Positions 24,377 through 31,970 of a stretch of DNA of 31,970 nucleotides are shown in pieces. Under the pieces are notes generated by a model that worked only from the letters and a program-made list of their open reading frames with translations, ran no database searches and was not told where the DNA came from. Each line of letters opens with the position of its first letter. The first letter of the stretch is position 1. This DNA is from DATAYF01 sp036272735 (GTDB lineage Bacteria > Chloroflexota > Ktedonobacteria > Ktedonobacterales > Ktedonobacteraceae): NCBI GenBank assembly GCA_036272735.1, contig DATAYF010000633.1:1-31970 (forward strand), read 5' to 3'. The translations under genes were made by a program, and so were the position numbers.

Positions 24377-25473
24377 CTTGTCATACGACGCAATGCCGCG
24401 TCATATGGCGGACGAGCGATACCTCGTTCTGTAACGATAGCGGCCACATAACGCTGTGGAGTGAGGTCAAACGCGGGGTTGGCAACATCAACATCAGCGG
24501 GGGCGATTCTCACGCCACGAAGCGTCGTCACCTCCTCTGGATCGCGTTGCTCGATGGGAATCTGCGCGCCGGAAGCAAGCGTAAGGTCAATCGTCGAACA
24601 AGGTGCGACCACGTAAAAGGGCAGTGCATGAGCGTGCGCCAGGACAGCCAGGCTATACGTACCAATTTTGTTGACCACGTCGCCATTGGCGGCAATACGA
24701 TCCGCACCCACAAACACGGCCTTGATTTCTCCACGGTACATCAAGTGACCGGCCATATTATCGGTAATCAGCGTCAAGGGAACGCCTTCCTGTTGCAGTT
24801 CCCAGGCGGTCAGGCGCGCCCCCTGCAAAACTGGTCGCGTCTCATCCACGAACACGCGCAGCCGTTTGCCCGCTTTGTGCGCCACGTAGATCGGCGCTAA
24901 GCCGGAACCAACGCCAGAGGTTGCCAGCGCGCCAGCGTTGCAATGAGTCAACAAGACATCACCATCGTGGATCAGCTCTGCTCCATAGTTCCCCATGCGC
25001 AAACATGCCGCCGCGTCCTCATCAGCGATAGCAAGCGCCTCTGTTTGCACGCTCTCTAGCAGATCAGCAAGAGACGATTGTGCGCGTACCGCCTGCTGTG
25101 CGCAAGCTTGCACGCGCCGTATGGCCCAGAAAAGGTTGACCGCCGTTGGTCGTGTGCGACCCAACAACTCCGCGACCATTTGCAAATGCGCTTCTGCTGT
25201 CTCCGTGGTCAAAGAGGCACCCTGCTCATCGTACAGACGACGCAAAGCCAACGCCATGCCCAGGGCAGCAGTCACGCCAATGGCAGGTGCGCCACGCACT
25301 TTCAAGGTGCGAATAGCATCGGCGACCTGCTGTTCGTGCTCAAGGCGCAGATAAACCACCTGTTGCGGCAGTACTGACTGATCCACCATACATACGGCGG
25401 CGCGCTCTGCCGCGTTGTCACCGGCTTCCCACCATACAGTACGCACACGTGGTTGCCAGACTTGATCCGCCAT
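24349..25473 (-). CDS. mtnA: S-methyl-5-thioribose-1-phosphate isomerase
   Basis: MtnA isomerises 5-methylthioribose-1-phosphate to the ribulose form in methionine salvage. Family blocks are RTVWWEAGDN, the catalytic-region RTLKVRGAPAIGVTAALGMA, LTHCNAGALATSGVGSGLAP, FVDETRPVLQGARLTAWELQ, DNMAGHLMYRGEIKAVFVGA and NKIGTYSLAVLAHAHALPFY. ATG 25473 has GGGAG about 11 bases upstream; an in-frame ATG at 25506 would add 11 unrelated residues. The last eight residues (GDAKGATL) and stop come from a structured repeat, so the native C-terminus may have been replaced. It probably heads a run with the HD, PfkB and perhaps ahcY genes. Confidence 0.94.
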   Translation of the reverse strand: MADQVWQPRVRTVWWEAGDNAAERAAVCMVDQSVLPQQVVYLRLEHEQQVADAIRTLKVRGAPAIGVTAALGMALALRRLYDEQGASLTTETAEAHLQMVAELLGRTRPTAVNLFWAIRRVQACAQQAVRAQSSLADLLESVQTEALAIADEDAAACLRMGNYGAELIHDGDVLLTHCNAGALATSGVGSGLAPIYVAHKAGKRLRVFVDETRPVLQGARLTAWELQQEGVPLTLITDNMAGHLMYRGEIKAVFVGADRIAANGDVVNKIGTYSLAVLAHAHALPFYVVAPCSTIDLTLASGAQIPIEQRDPEEVTTLRGVRIAPADVDVANPAFDLTPQRYVAAIVTERGIARPPYDAALRRMTSGDAKGATL

Positions 25474-25633
25474 GCAGTAACAATCTCCCTTTATAGGTAG
25501 AGGCAAAGCCCGTAAAAAATTGGCGCACTTCCCTTAATACGTAACGAGGGAGCACTCACACCCAGGCGTATTTAACCAAATAGTACTAACCCACAGGTAA
25601 ATAATAGCTGAAGTTCCCCTCAAGTATGCTACC

Positions 25634-25662
25634 ATGATAGACGATACATCACGCAACTGCAA
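25634..25662 (-). promoter_or_regulatory. Candidate promoter of mtnA
   Basis: Minus-strand TTGCAG (25662-25657) and TATCAT (25639-25634) are separated by 17 bases. This would give a leader of about 155 bases. I see no known riboswitch in that leader. The rest of the 25474-25862 gap, up to the sigma gene, shows no gene. Confidence 0.45.
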
Positions 25663-25862
25663 GAGTGAATGGTAATTTACTTGCATGTTACTGATGGCAT
25701 CGGTTGTCCGTTCCACTACACAGAAGGATTATGCGTTCGGTGCTGGTTTCTATGGCATGACCACCTATGGACCCCCAGCATGCACGTCATCCTACGATAG
25801 GCTCTTGCCACTTGAAGGAACGGACAGGATGGTAAATGTAGCTATCGAAGGGATTGTAGCGC

Positions 25863-26399
25863 ATGGTCCGGGTGGAAACCAAGGAAAGCTCCTGGTCCTT
25901 TGAACAAATTTATGACGAATATAAAACGGCTATCTATAACTATGTCTATCACCTGGTAGGGGACCGCGAACAGGCTGACGATCTGACCCAGGATACCTTC
26001 TTGAAGGCGTTCAAAGCCCTGCCAAAGATGGATAATAGTTTAAGGTTATCGGCGTGGCTCTATCGCATCGCCACCAATACAGCCTACGACGCTTTACGTC
26101 GCCGCAAGCTGATTGCCTGGCTTCCCTGGCAAGACCTTGATCACGAACCAGCCGACATCGAAGGTGCAGACCCGCAGGAAATCTACGGGACAACAGAACT
26201 GGTACGTGCCGCACTGCGCCGTATGCCTCAGCAGTATAGGGCAGCACTTCTCTTGTATACGCAAGAGGGCTTTTCTTACAACGAGATTGCACATACCCTC
26301 AATATTGCTGAAAGCGGTGTCAAGATGTATCTTTCACGGGCACGTCAATCATTTAGGGAACATTACCGCGCCTTGGAGCAAGGGGGAAACGTCATATGA
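25863..26399 (+). CDS. ECF-type RNA polymerase sigma factor (second paralogue)
   Basis: 178 residues, the normal ECF size. Region 2: FEQIYDEYKTAIYNYVYHLV, QADDLTQDTFLKAFKALP, SAWLYRIATNTAYDALRRRK. Region 4: RRMPQQYRAALLLYTQEGFS then NEIAHTLNIAESGVKMYLSR (helix-turn-helix). It shares the RRRKLIAWLP segment with the sigma at 12052, but lacks that protein's N-terminal extension and long linker. ATG 25863 has GAAGGG upstream. Its stop overlaps the start of the zinc anti-sigma gene (ATGA at 26396-26399), so the two products are made together. Confidence 0.92.
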   Translation: MVRVETKESSWSFEQIYDEYKTAIYNYVYHLVGDREQADDLTQDTFLKAFKALPKMDNSLRLSAWLYRIATNTAYDALRRRKLIAWLPWQDLDHEPADIEGADPQEIYGTTELVRAALRRMPQQYRAALLLYTQEGFSYNEIAHTLNIAESGVKMYLSRARQSFREHYRALEQGGNVI

Positions 26400-26668
26400 G
26401 TTGCGAGCAGGTCAGGGAATTGCTCAGCGCGTACCTTGACGATCAGCTCGCCCTCGAAGAACAGGCAGCAGTCGCCGTCCATATGCAGGCATGTGCAAAT
26501 TGTTGTGCAATCTTCGAGGATTTTCGTCGTTTTGATACTCTGCTTGCTCAGTTACCACGTACCAATCCTTCTCCTCTCTTACGCCTCAAAATCTTTACTA
26601 CTTCGGAATATTTGGAATTTATAGGGACGTTGCGATCACAAGACGATATGCATTATGAGACTTTTTGA
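26396..26668 (+). CDS. Small soluble zinc anti-sigma factor
   Basis: 90 residues. The zinc anti-sigma motif is complete: Cys3 in MSCEQVRELLSAYLDDQL, then H29-x3-C33-x2-C36 (VHMQACANC). Most relatives continue into a membrane helix and an outer sensor. This one ends after a short polar tail (SQDDMHYETF) with no hydrophobic segment, so it should be cytoplasmic. It overlaps the sigma gene by four bases, and its TGA overlaps a TTG of the following kinase gene. Zinc-coordinating soluble members can act as redox switches; whether this one does, or instead takes its signal from the kinase, is open. Confidence 0.82.
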   Translation: MSCEQVRELLSAYLDDQLALEEQAAVAVHMQACANCCAIFEDFRRFDTLLAQLPRTNPSPLLRLKIFTTSEYLEFIGTLRSQDDMHYETF

Positions 26669-26679
26669 GAAAGGGTGGC

Positions 26680-29205
26680 ATGCGATTTACGGTGCGGTCG
26701 CTGGGTGGAAAGCTGATATTTACAGCGCTTTTAACGTGCTTGCTTTGCGTACTCTTCTTCGCATTAGTATCCTGGATTTTGCTCACAGCCTACGCGGAAA
26801 ATGCAGCCAGGAGTGATGCGCAACTTCAACTTACCCTCATTAAGCAAAGCTATCAAACCTATACGACCACGCTCGCCAATGACCTTAATACCATGGGCCA
26901 TGCCACGAGTGTGACGACCGCGCCATCACAACAAGTAGCCATCGACCATCTGCGCAGCTTGCTGACAACGACAGCGCTAAAAGATCACCTGTCCAGACTT
27001 GAATTTGTGGCCCCAAACCACCAGGTGCTGGCGTCTGTTGCCAACACGCAAACACCGCAGCCTGTTGAGCCGGAAATTGCCACGCTGGTCGACCAGGCTA
27101 CCCACGAAAAAACCGCGCTCACGCTCAGTCCACTCACGAGTACCAGCACCACGAGACTTACCCTTGGTCGTCAATGGAATCTAAGCATCGCGGTACCCAT
27201 GCACGCGGCGAATGGACTCGCGGGCACCCTCGTCGCTATGCGTCCCATCGACGATGATCTTGTACACACCCTGCTGCAACAGGCAGGCGCGGCGCTCTGC
27301 TTCAGCTCTGGCACCCCATTACTAGCGCCAGCAAACCTGCTGCAATTTCGGGAGCAGGACCTCTGTCATCCCGGCACAAGCCATATCGTCACTGCTGGCC
27401 AACGTTACCTCGTCAGTACGGGCAATGTGCATTTATCACAACAACTAACCAATTCCCCCGATCTCGTTGTCGCGGTCATCGAACCGCTTGCGGTCCTGAA
27501 TATCCATACCAGTCGCCAGATGCTGATTATCCTTGGTGTCGGCATCTTTGCTTTTGCCCTTGGTATAATTATTTATACATTTTTCGTCAGAACCTTTTTT
27601 GTGCTGCCATTGCGCCAGTTGCAAGCCCATGCACAGGCCATCATCGCAAACGATAGCGATTTAACGATAACGCAAACTGGCGATAATGAATTTCACGAAC
27701 TCGTGCAGGCATTTAACCAACTCGCGGAATCGTTGGACAGCGAAAGCCTGGCGTTGACGGAACAGATGAGCAACTTACTCATCATGAGCGATATGCTGAT
27801 CTCAACCCTCAACGTCGAGCAATTACTGAGTGAGTTTGTCTCGCGCATCGGCCAGATCATGCAGGTAAAGCACGTTTCTCTACTATTATATGGTCATGAA
27901 AAGCAAATACCATGGGCGATTGCCCAATGGACAGACCCGCCCATCATCGACGCGCCAGCACTTGACGCCAGAAAAGGCACGGTGACGGTGCACACCAGCC
28001 CAAGGGACGATACTGGCCTGGCTGCAACCAGCAAAATGACTGCACTACCACCTATGGCACCAGGCAAAGCGACCGGACCCAGGAAAGCGTTGCGCGCCCC
28101 CAAGATCACCAAAGAGGTTGCAGTACCAGAGGAGCAAGCGCGTTCGTGGCAAACACGACTGCCGGTACGTGACCTCGATATGATGTTAGCGCGCATGGTT
28201 GTGCAACGCAAAAAGATTGTCAGTGGAGAAAACATTGAAAAAATTTATCAAGAGCGCGGAGAAACCTGGGCAGGGCTGGCGTTAGAAGCCAATTATCGTT
28301 CTGTCATCGCCGTGCCATTGCTCTTTCAGGAACGCGCCATCGGTGCCTTTATCCTTTACACCGATGAGCCACACCAGATGACCAGTCGCGACACCTTCCT
28401 GCTGAGCACAGCATCGATCCAAACGGCGATGGCTATTCAAAACGCCTTGCTCTTTGCCGAAGTCAAGGATAAAAACGCAGCGCTCGAACGAGCCAATCAG
28501 CTCAAGTCGCAATTTCTAGCGAATGTCACGCACGAATTGCGCACGCCGCTGCACAGCATTATCAGTTACGGAGCATTAATATTAGAGGGTTTTGTCGAAG
28601 GAGAACTTACGTCTGAGCAGGAAGAACATATTCAATTCATGGTACGACGAGCTGAGGACCTTTCGATTCTGGTTGACGATATGCTGGATTTATCAAAAAT
28701 CGAGGCCGACCGCATAGAGGTAAAGTTGGAACCATTAGCGTTGGCCGCTTGTTTAAATGAGGTGGTTGATCAGCTCAAACCGTTAGCCACGAACAAAGGT
28801 CTCTACCTGAACCTGAAGGCTACAGACAACCTGCCAATGGCCCTGGCCGACAGCCACCGCGTACGCCAGGTAGCAATCAACCTGGTATCGAATGCGCTCA
28901 AGTTTACCGAACATGGTGGAGTAACGATGCGCTGCAACCATCTCAGGGAGCGTGATAGGGTGCAGGTTGTGGTTGAGGATAGTGGAATAGGGATCTCGCC
29001 AGCCGCCCTCGAATATATCTTCGAGGCATTTCGCCAGGCCGACGGCAGTACGACCAGGCGTTTTGGAGGCACCGGCTTAGGCTTAACCATAGCCAGAAAG
29101 CTCATCGAGCTACAAGGGGGTGAAATTAGCGTGGAAAGCGTGGTTGGGCAAGGCTCAGCATTTTCATTTACCCTCCCCATCGCTTCTCCTCCTACCCTTA
29201 CATAG
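26680..29205 (+). CDS. Membrane sensor histidine kinase with HAMP and GAF domains
   Basis: 841 residues from ATG 26680, chosen for GAAAGGG 4 bases upstream; a TTG at 26665 overlapping the anti-sigma stop is the alternative. Order: membrane helix 1 (about 11-37), extracytoplasmic domain of roughly 240 residues, helix 2 (about 280-305, LIILGVGIFAFALGIIIYTF), HAMP, a GAF domain (about 365-593) split by a Pro/Lys/Ala-rich insert near 420-480, HisKA with phospho-acceptor His618 (FLANVTHELRTPLHS), and HATPase_c (NLVSNALKF, EDSGIGI, GGTGLGLTIARKL). A single-domain response regulator follows after 71 bases. Position directly behind an ECF/anti-sigma pair is unusual and suggests shared signalling. Confidence 0.93.
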   Translation: MRFTVRSLGGKLIFTALLTCLLCVLFFALVSWILLTAYAENAARSDAQLQLTLIKQSYQTYTTTLANDLNTMGHATSVTTAPSQQVAIDHLRSLLTTTALKDHLSRLEFVAPNHQVLASVANTQTPQPVEPEIATLVDQATHEKTALTLSPLTSTSTTRLTLGRQWNLSIAVPMHAANGLAGTLVAMRPIDDDLVHTLLQQAGAALCFSSGTPLLAPANLLQFREQDLCHPGTSHIVTAGQRYLVSTGNVHLSQQLTNSPDLVVAVIEPLAVLNIHTSRQMLIILGVGIFAFALGIIIYTFFVRTFFVLPLRQLQAHAQAIIANDSDLTITQTGDNEFHELVQAFNQLAESLDSESLALTEQMSNLLIMSDMLISTLNVEQLLSEFVSRIGQIMQVKHVSLLLYGHEKQIPWAIAQWTDPPIIDAPALDARKGTVTVHTSPRDDTGLAATSKMTALPPMAPGKATGPRKALRAPKITKEVAVPEEQARSWQTRLPVRDLDMMLARMVVQRKKIVSGENIEKIYQERGETWAGLALEANYRSVIAVPLLFQERAIGAFILYTDEPHQMTSRDTFLLSTASIQTAMAIQNALLFAEVKDKNAALERANQLKSQFLANVTHELRTPLHSIISYGALILEGFVEGELTSEQEEHIQFMVRRAEDLSILVDDMLDLSKIEADRIEVKLEPLALAACLNEVVDQLKPLATNKGLYLNLKATDNLPMALADSHRVRQVAINLVSNALKFTEHGGVTMRCNHLRERDRVQVVVEDSGIGISPAALEYIFEAFRQADGSTTRRFGGTGLGLTIARKLIELQGGEISVESVVGQGSAFSFTLPIASPPTLT

Positions 29206-29276
29206 CTAGAGTATATTGTCGTTTTGAACATACAGTATACGATTCGAGTGATGAAAATACTCACGAGGTTGGTTTT

Positions 29277-29669
29277 ATGAATACGCCGATAAGCGCAACA
29301 CAACAGCAGACTATTCTGGTAATTGAGAACGAGGTTTCCAATCGTATCTTGATAGAGCGGGTACTTTCCACGCGCGGTTACCGTTGCATTGCGGCATCAC
29401 ACGGGCGTGAGGCCCTGGAAATTCTCGATCATGAACACGCCGATCTGATTCTCACCGATCTCTCGATGCCGGTTCTCGACGGATATCGTACGACCCAACT
29501 CATTCGCGCGCGTCCCGGTATGGCTGAAGTTCCAATAGTAGCAGTGACGGCATTCGCGCTGAGCGACGAAGGCGAGGCTGCAAAACAGATCGGATGTACA
29601 GAATACTTAACGAAACCATTCAAGCCACGCCAGCTCTTAGAGGTCGTTGAACGTCTCTTGCAAAAATAA
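29277..29669 (+). CDS. Single-domain response regulator (REC only)
   Basis: 130 residues, one receiver domain and no output domain. Phospho-acceptor Asp61 (LILTDLSMPVLDGY), Thr91 (VAVTAF) and Lys113 (YLTKPF) are in place. The usual acidic pair that binds Mg before the first helix reads E17-N18 (TILVIENEVSNR), so the second acid is replaced by Asn. That may weaken Mg binding or alter phosphorylation, though not abolish it. ATG 29277 has GAGG 8 bases upstream. Likely partner of the kinase just before it; without an output domain it must act by protein contact, for example on the sigma or anti-sigma. Confidence 0.92.
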   Translation: MNTPISATQQQTILVIENEVSNRILIERVLSTRGYRCIAASHGREALEILDHEHADLILTDLSMPVLDGYRTTQLIRARPGMAEVPIVAVTAFALSDEGEAAKQIGCTEYLTKPFKPRQLLEVVERLLQK

Positions 29670-29715
29670 GTGAGCAGTTTATGCGTAGAAGCCACATCAG
29701 AGGCGCACTGTCTGC

Positions 29716-29745
29716 TTGATCTCGCCTGCGACCGTACCATATAAT
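29716..29745 (+). promoter_or_regulatory. Promoter of pepA
   Basis: TTGATC (29716-29721) and TATAAT (29740-29745) with an 18-base spacer. The predicted start is near 29752, about 90 bases before pepA. Confidence 0.6.
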
Positions 29746-29770
29746 CTAAAAGAGAACCAACTCATTTACG

Positions 29771-29793
29771 ACCGATCAGAAGTTCTGGTCGGT
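29771..29793 (+). promoter_or_regulatory. 23-base dyad in the pepA leader
   Basis: ACCGATCAGAA and TTCTGGTCGGT are reverse complements around one central G, apart from one T-G pair. It lies about +20 to +42 from the predicted start. The absence of a loop makes a DNA operator more likely than an RNA hairpin. Confidence 0.45.
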
Positions 29794-29841
29794 TGATTGC
29801 TTTTGCAGCAGAATGAGTACTAACAATAGGAGTGAAGGATT

Positions 29842-31353
29842 ATGCACATTCGACTTACGACACAAACAGTTCAGACGGTCGAAGGCGACGCGCTCGTGGT
29901 GGGCGCTGCACGCAAAGCCACGAAGCAGGCGGGAAAAAGGATTCAACTCTCGCCCAGCGCAAGCGATGTGAATGAACTGCTCGGCGGTTTGATCGAGGAG
30001 CGTGCTGAGGATGGGGAATTTACAGCGGGACTGGGTGAGATGCTCACACTTCACCCGACGGGGCGGCTTACGGTGAAACGCGTGATCGTCGTCGGCTTAG
30101 GGGCAGAAACAAAGGTCACGACGCAATCAATACGCCGTGCCAGCGCCATCGCCGCGCGCCACTTACAGAGTACAGGAGCACAACAGATGACGCTGGCGCT
30201 GCAATGGGAAAGCGCAAACGTCGATCCGCAGCAGGCCATCCAGGCACAGGTCGAAGGTGCACTCCTGGGAGTGTACAACTTTAGCCAGTATCAAAGCGGC
30301 GAAAAAGCACGCAGCATGCGCGAAATCGCGGTATTCTCCGCCAACGGCAACGACTCCGCAAATGAGCACGCATTGAAAAAAGGCCAGGTGCTTGCCGAAG
30401 CGGCCAACTTTGCCCGCGACCTCATCAACGAGCAACCTAGCGTTTTGACGCCGACTGAGCTAGCCAACCGTACAAGCGCGATGGCGCAACGCGTTGGCAT
30501 TGAATGCGAGGTATTTGATAAGGCCAAAATAGAGGAACTGGGCATGGGTGGCGTGCTGGCTGTGACAAGCGGCAGCGTCGAAGCGCCAAAATTCATTATT
30601 CTGCGCTATCGTGGCGCGGCAGGCAGCGACAAGCAATTAACCCTGGTTGGGAAGGGCATCACCTTTGATTCGGGTGGACTTTCCCTTAAAACCGCCGCTG
30701 GCATGGAGACGATGAAGGGCGACATGGGTGGTGCCGCGGCCGCTATCGGAGCGATGCAGGCCATTGCCACGCTCAAACCCGCCATCAATATCACCGTGCT
30801 CGTACCAACGTGCGAAAATATGCCCAGTGGTTCAGCCTACCATCCAGGCGACGTGCTGCGCATTGCTAACGGCAAAACCATTGAGATCGTGAACACCGAC
30901 GCGGAGGGACGCCTGGTCCTGGCCGACGCGTTGTCGTACGCTTCCAAAGAAGGGTTGTCGCCCGTCATAGACCTGGCAACGCTGACAGGGGGAATCGTTG
31001 TCGCACTCGGAAACGTCATGACCGGTCTCTTCTGCAACGATGAGCAACTCAGCGATGAAATTATCGCCGCAGGGCATATAGCTGGCGAAAAATTCTGGCC
31101 GATGCCGCTCGATGACGATTACGACGAGATGATCAAAAGCGACATTGCTGATATCAAACAAACGGGCGGCCGTGGTGCCTCCTCCGTCACTGCCGCAAAG
31201 ATCCTGCAAAATTTCGTTGGTACTGCCCGTTGGGCGCACCTCGATATTGCAGGCACGAGCTATATTGACGCGAAAAAATCCTACCAGGAAAAAGGCGCGA
31301 CCGGCGTAGGAGTACGCACGCTGGCTGAACTGGCCCTCCACCTGGCGCAATAA
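29842..31353 (+). CDS. pepA: Leucyl aminopeptidase (M17 family)
   Basis: PepA removes N-terminal residues from peptides with two metal ions. 503 residues, typical length. The catalytic C-terminal half is well conserved: LVGKGITFDSGGLSLK, METMKGDMGGAAAAIGAM and the M17 signature NTDAEGRLVLADAL hold the metal ligands and catalytic Lys and Arg. The N-terminal half is the variable domain of the family. ATG 29842 has AGGAG about 11 bases upstream. Some PepA homologues also bind DNA as regulators; nothing here argues for or against that. A palindrome follows 28 bases after the stop. Confidence 0.95.
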   Translation: MHIRLTTQTVQTVEGDALVVGAARKATKQAGKRIQLSPSASDVNELLGGLIEERAEDGEFTAGLGEMLTLHPTGRLTVKRVIVVGLGAETKVTTQSIRRASAIAARHLQSTGAQQMTLALQWESANVDPQQAIQAQVEGALLGVYNFSQYQSGEKARSMREIAVFSANGNDSANEHALKKGQVLAEAANFARDLINEQPSVLTPTELANRTSAMAQRVGIECEVFDKAKIEELGMGGVLAVTSGSVEAPKFIILRYRGAAGSDKQLTLVGKGITFDSGGLSLKTAAGMETMKGDMGGAAAAIGAMQAIATLKPAINITVLVPTCENMPSGSAYHPGDVLRIANGKTIEIVNTDAEGRLVLADALSYASKEGLSPVIDLATLTGGIVVALGNVMTGLFCNDEQLSDEIIAAGHIAGEKFWPMPLDDDYDEMIKSDIADIKQTGGRGASSVTAAKILQNFVGTARWAHLDIAGTSYIDAKKSYQEKGATGVGVRTLAELALHLAQ

Positions 31354-31381
31354 ACAAACAGAATCCTTGCATCATTACACA

Positions 31382-31445
31382 TTTTAGTATATTGATGAGT
31401 ATATATGGGGCCCGGCCACATATATACCTCATCAATATACTAAAA
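31382..31445. repeat. 64-base palindrome between pepA and bcp (family C)
   Basis: Left arm 31382-31407 (26 bases) pairs with 31419-31445 with a single one-base bulge (extra C near 31428). The apex GGGCCCGGCC resembles the 15633-15682 element; the outer stems differ. It lies 28 bases after the pepA stop and 10 bases before the bcp ribosome-binding site, so it separates two same-strand genes. Confidence 0.85.
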
Positions 31446-31465
31446 CCAGTAGAACAGAGGATACC

Positions 31466-31942
31466 GTGAGCATGGACACAAAAAAGGTTCAGGTTGGAGA
31501 TGCAGCCCCGGATTTCGCCCTACCCAGGCAGGGTGGCGATATCGTGGCGCTGCATGATTTTGTGGGGAAATCGTCTGTGGTATTGTATTTTTATCCAAAA
31601 GACAACACTCCCGGCTGCACCAGTGAAGCTTGCGCCTTTCGTGATAGCTACGAAATCTTCAAAGAGCAGGGGGCAGAAGTGATCGGCATTAGTTCGGACA
31701 GCGCAAAGTCGCATCAGCAATTCGCTCAACAATATCGCTTGCCGTTCATTTTGCTCAGTGATGAAAATGGAGCGGTGCGCAAACGTTACGGGGTGCCAAC
31801 AACGCTTGGCTTATTGCCGGGCCGCGTCACCTACGTAATTGACCAACAGGGCATCGTGCGACACATATTTTCGTCACAGTTCACTCCTGATAAACACATC
31901 ACCGAAGCGCTACGCATATTACAAGACGGAAACGCTTCATAG
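31466..31942 (+). CDS. bcp: Thioredoxin-dependent peroxiredoxin, Bcp/PrxQ type
   Basis: Reduces hydrogen peroxide and organic hydroperoxides with thioredoxin as donor. The fold markers are GDAAPDFALPRQGGDIVAL, YFYPKDNTPGCTSEACAFRD with peroxidatic Cys51 and resolving Cys56 (the CxxxxC pattern of PrxQ), and VIGISSDSAKSHQQFAQQY. 158 residues, full length. GTG 31466 is favoured by AGAGG 5 bases upstream; ATG 31472 is the alternative. Only 28 bases remain after its stop, so what follows is unknown. Confidence 0.95.
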   Translation: MSMDTKKVQVGDAAPDFALPRQGGDIVALHDFVGKSSVVLYFYPKDNTPGCTSEACAFRDSYEIFKEQGAEVIGISSDSAKSHQQFAQQYRLPFILLSDENGAVRKRYGVPTTLGLLPGRVTYVIDQQGIVRHIFSSQFTPDKHITEALRILQDGNAS

Positions 31943-31970
31943 TGAAAATGGCGTAAGCAGAATATCAGAT

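Noticed and set aside
1..31970. CRISPR array or tRNA/rRNA gene
   Set aside because: No regularly spaced direct repeats and no cloverleaf or rRNA-like stretch found by eye on either strand; the many inverted repeats are single palindromes, not arrays.

Overview
The window looks like a chromosomal segment of a Ktedonobacterales-type member of the Chloroflexota. This is inferred from gene content and protein character, not from a marker gene: an IS200/IS605-type TnpB relic, zinc-finger anti-sigma factors, a secreted PNGase A homologue, a short-form AhcY, T-box and SAM-I leaders, and moderate G+C. No tRNA, rRNA or CRISPR array was seen.

Layout. 1-1218: a frameshifted tnpB and its right-end hairpin abut a comF gene whose 5' end is missing. 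1352-2953: a divergent FtsH-type AAA protease. 3197-5699: argJ-argD of arginine biosynthesis. 5786-8212 (minus): a Clp_N/ribbon-helix-helix fusion with a promoter-operator, then an alanyl-tRNA synthetase lacking its editing half and controlled by a T-box leader. 8866-11674 (minus): holB, an enoyl-CoA hydratase family gene and a methyltransferase-like gene. 12052-14714: an ECF sigma factor with a long leader and a translationally coupled membrane anti-sigma factor. 14838-17284 (minus): a DUF1003 protein and an acyl-CoA dehydrogenase, separated by palindromes and a gene-less IS605-type element. 17557-25473 (minus): metK (SAM-I riboswitch), a PNGase A homologue, ahcY, a PfkB kinase, an HD-domain protein and mtnA. 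25863-29669: a second ECF sigma, a small soluble zinc anti-sigma, a large membrane histidine kinase and a single-domain response regulator. 29842-31942: leucyl aminopeptidase and a Bcp/PrxQ peroxiredoxin.

How the genes work together. metK, ahcY, mtnA and probably the PfkB kinase make and recycle S-adenosylmethionine and its by-products. The two ECF/anti-sigma pairs are paralogous; the second is overlapped by a two-component system, so stress and phospho-signalling inputs may meet there. Several promoters carry a symmetric operator-like sequence in the +1 to +45 region.

The most unusual feature is a set of very long, near-perfect palindromes (arms 19-29 bp) next to gene 3' ends, in at least three sequence families. 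In one family the arms have diverged while pairing stayed perfect. Other points of interest are the Clp_N-RHH fusion with its operator, the editing-less T-box AlaRS, the ECF-ZAS-HK-REC module, and a structured repeat that supplies the last codons of mtnA.
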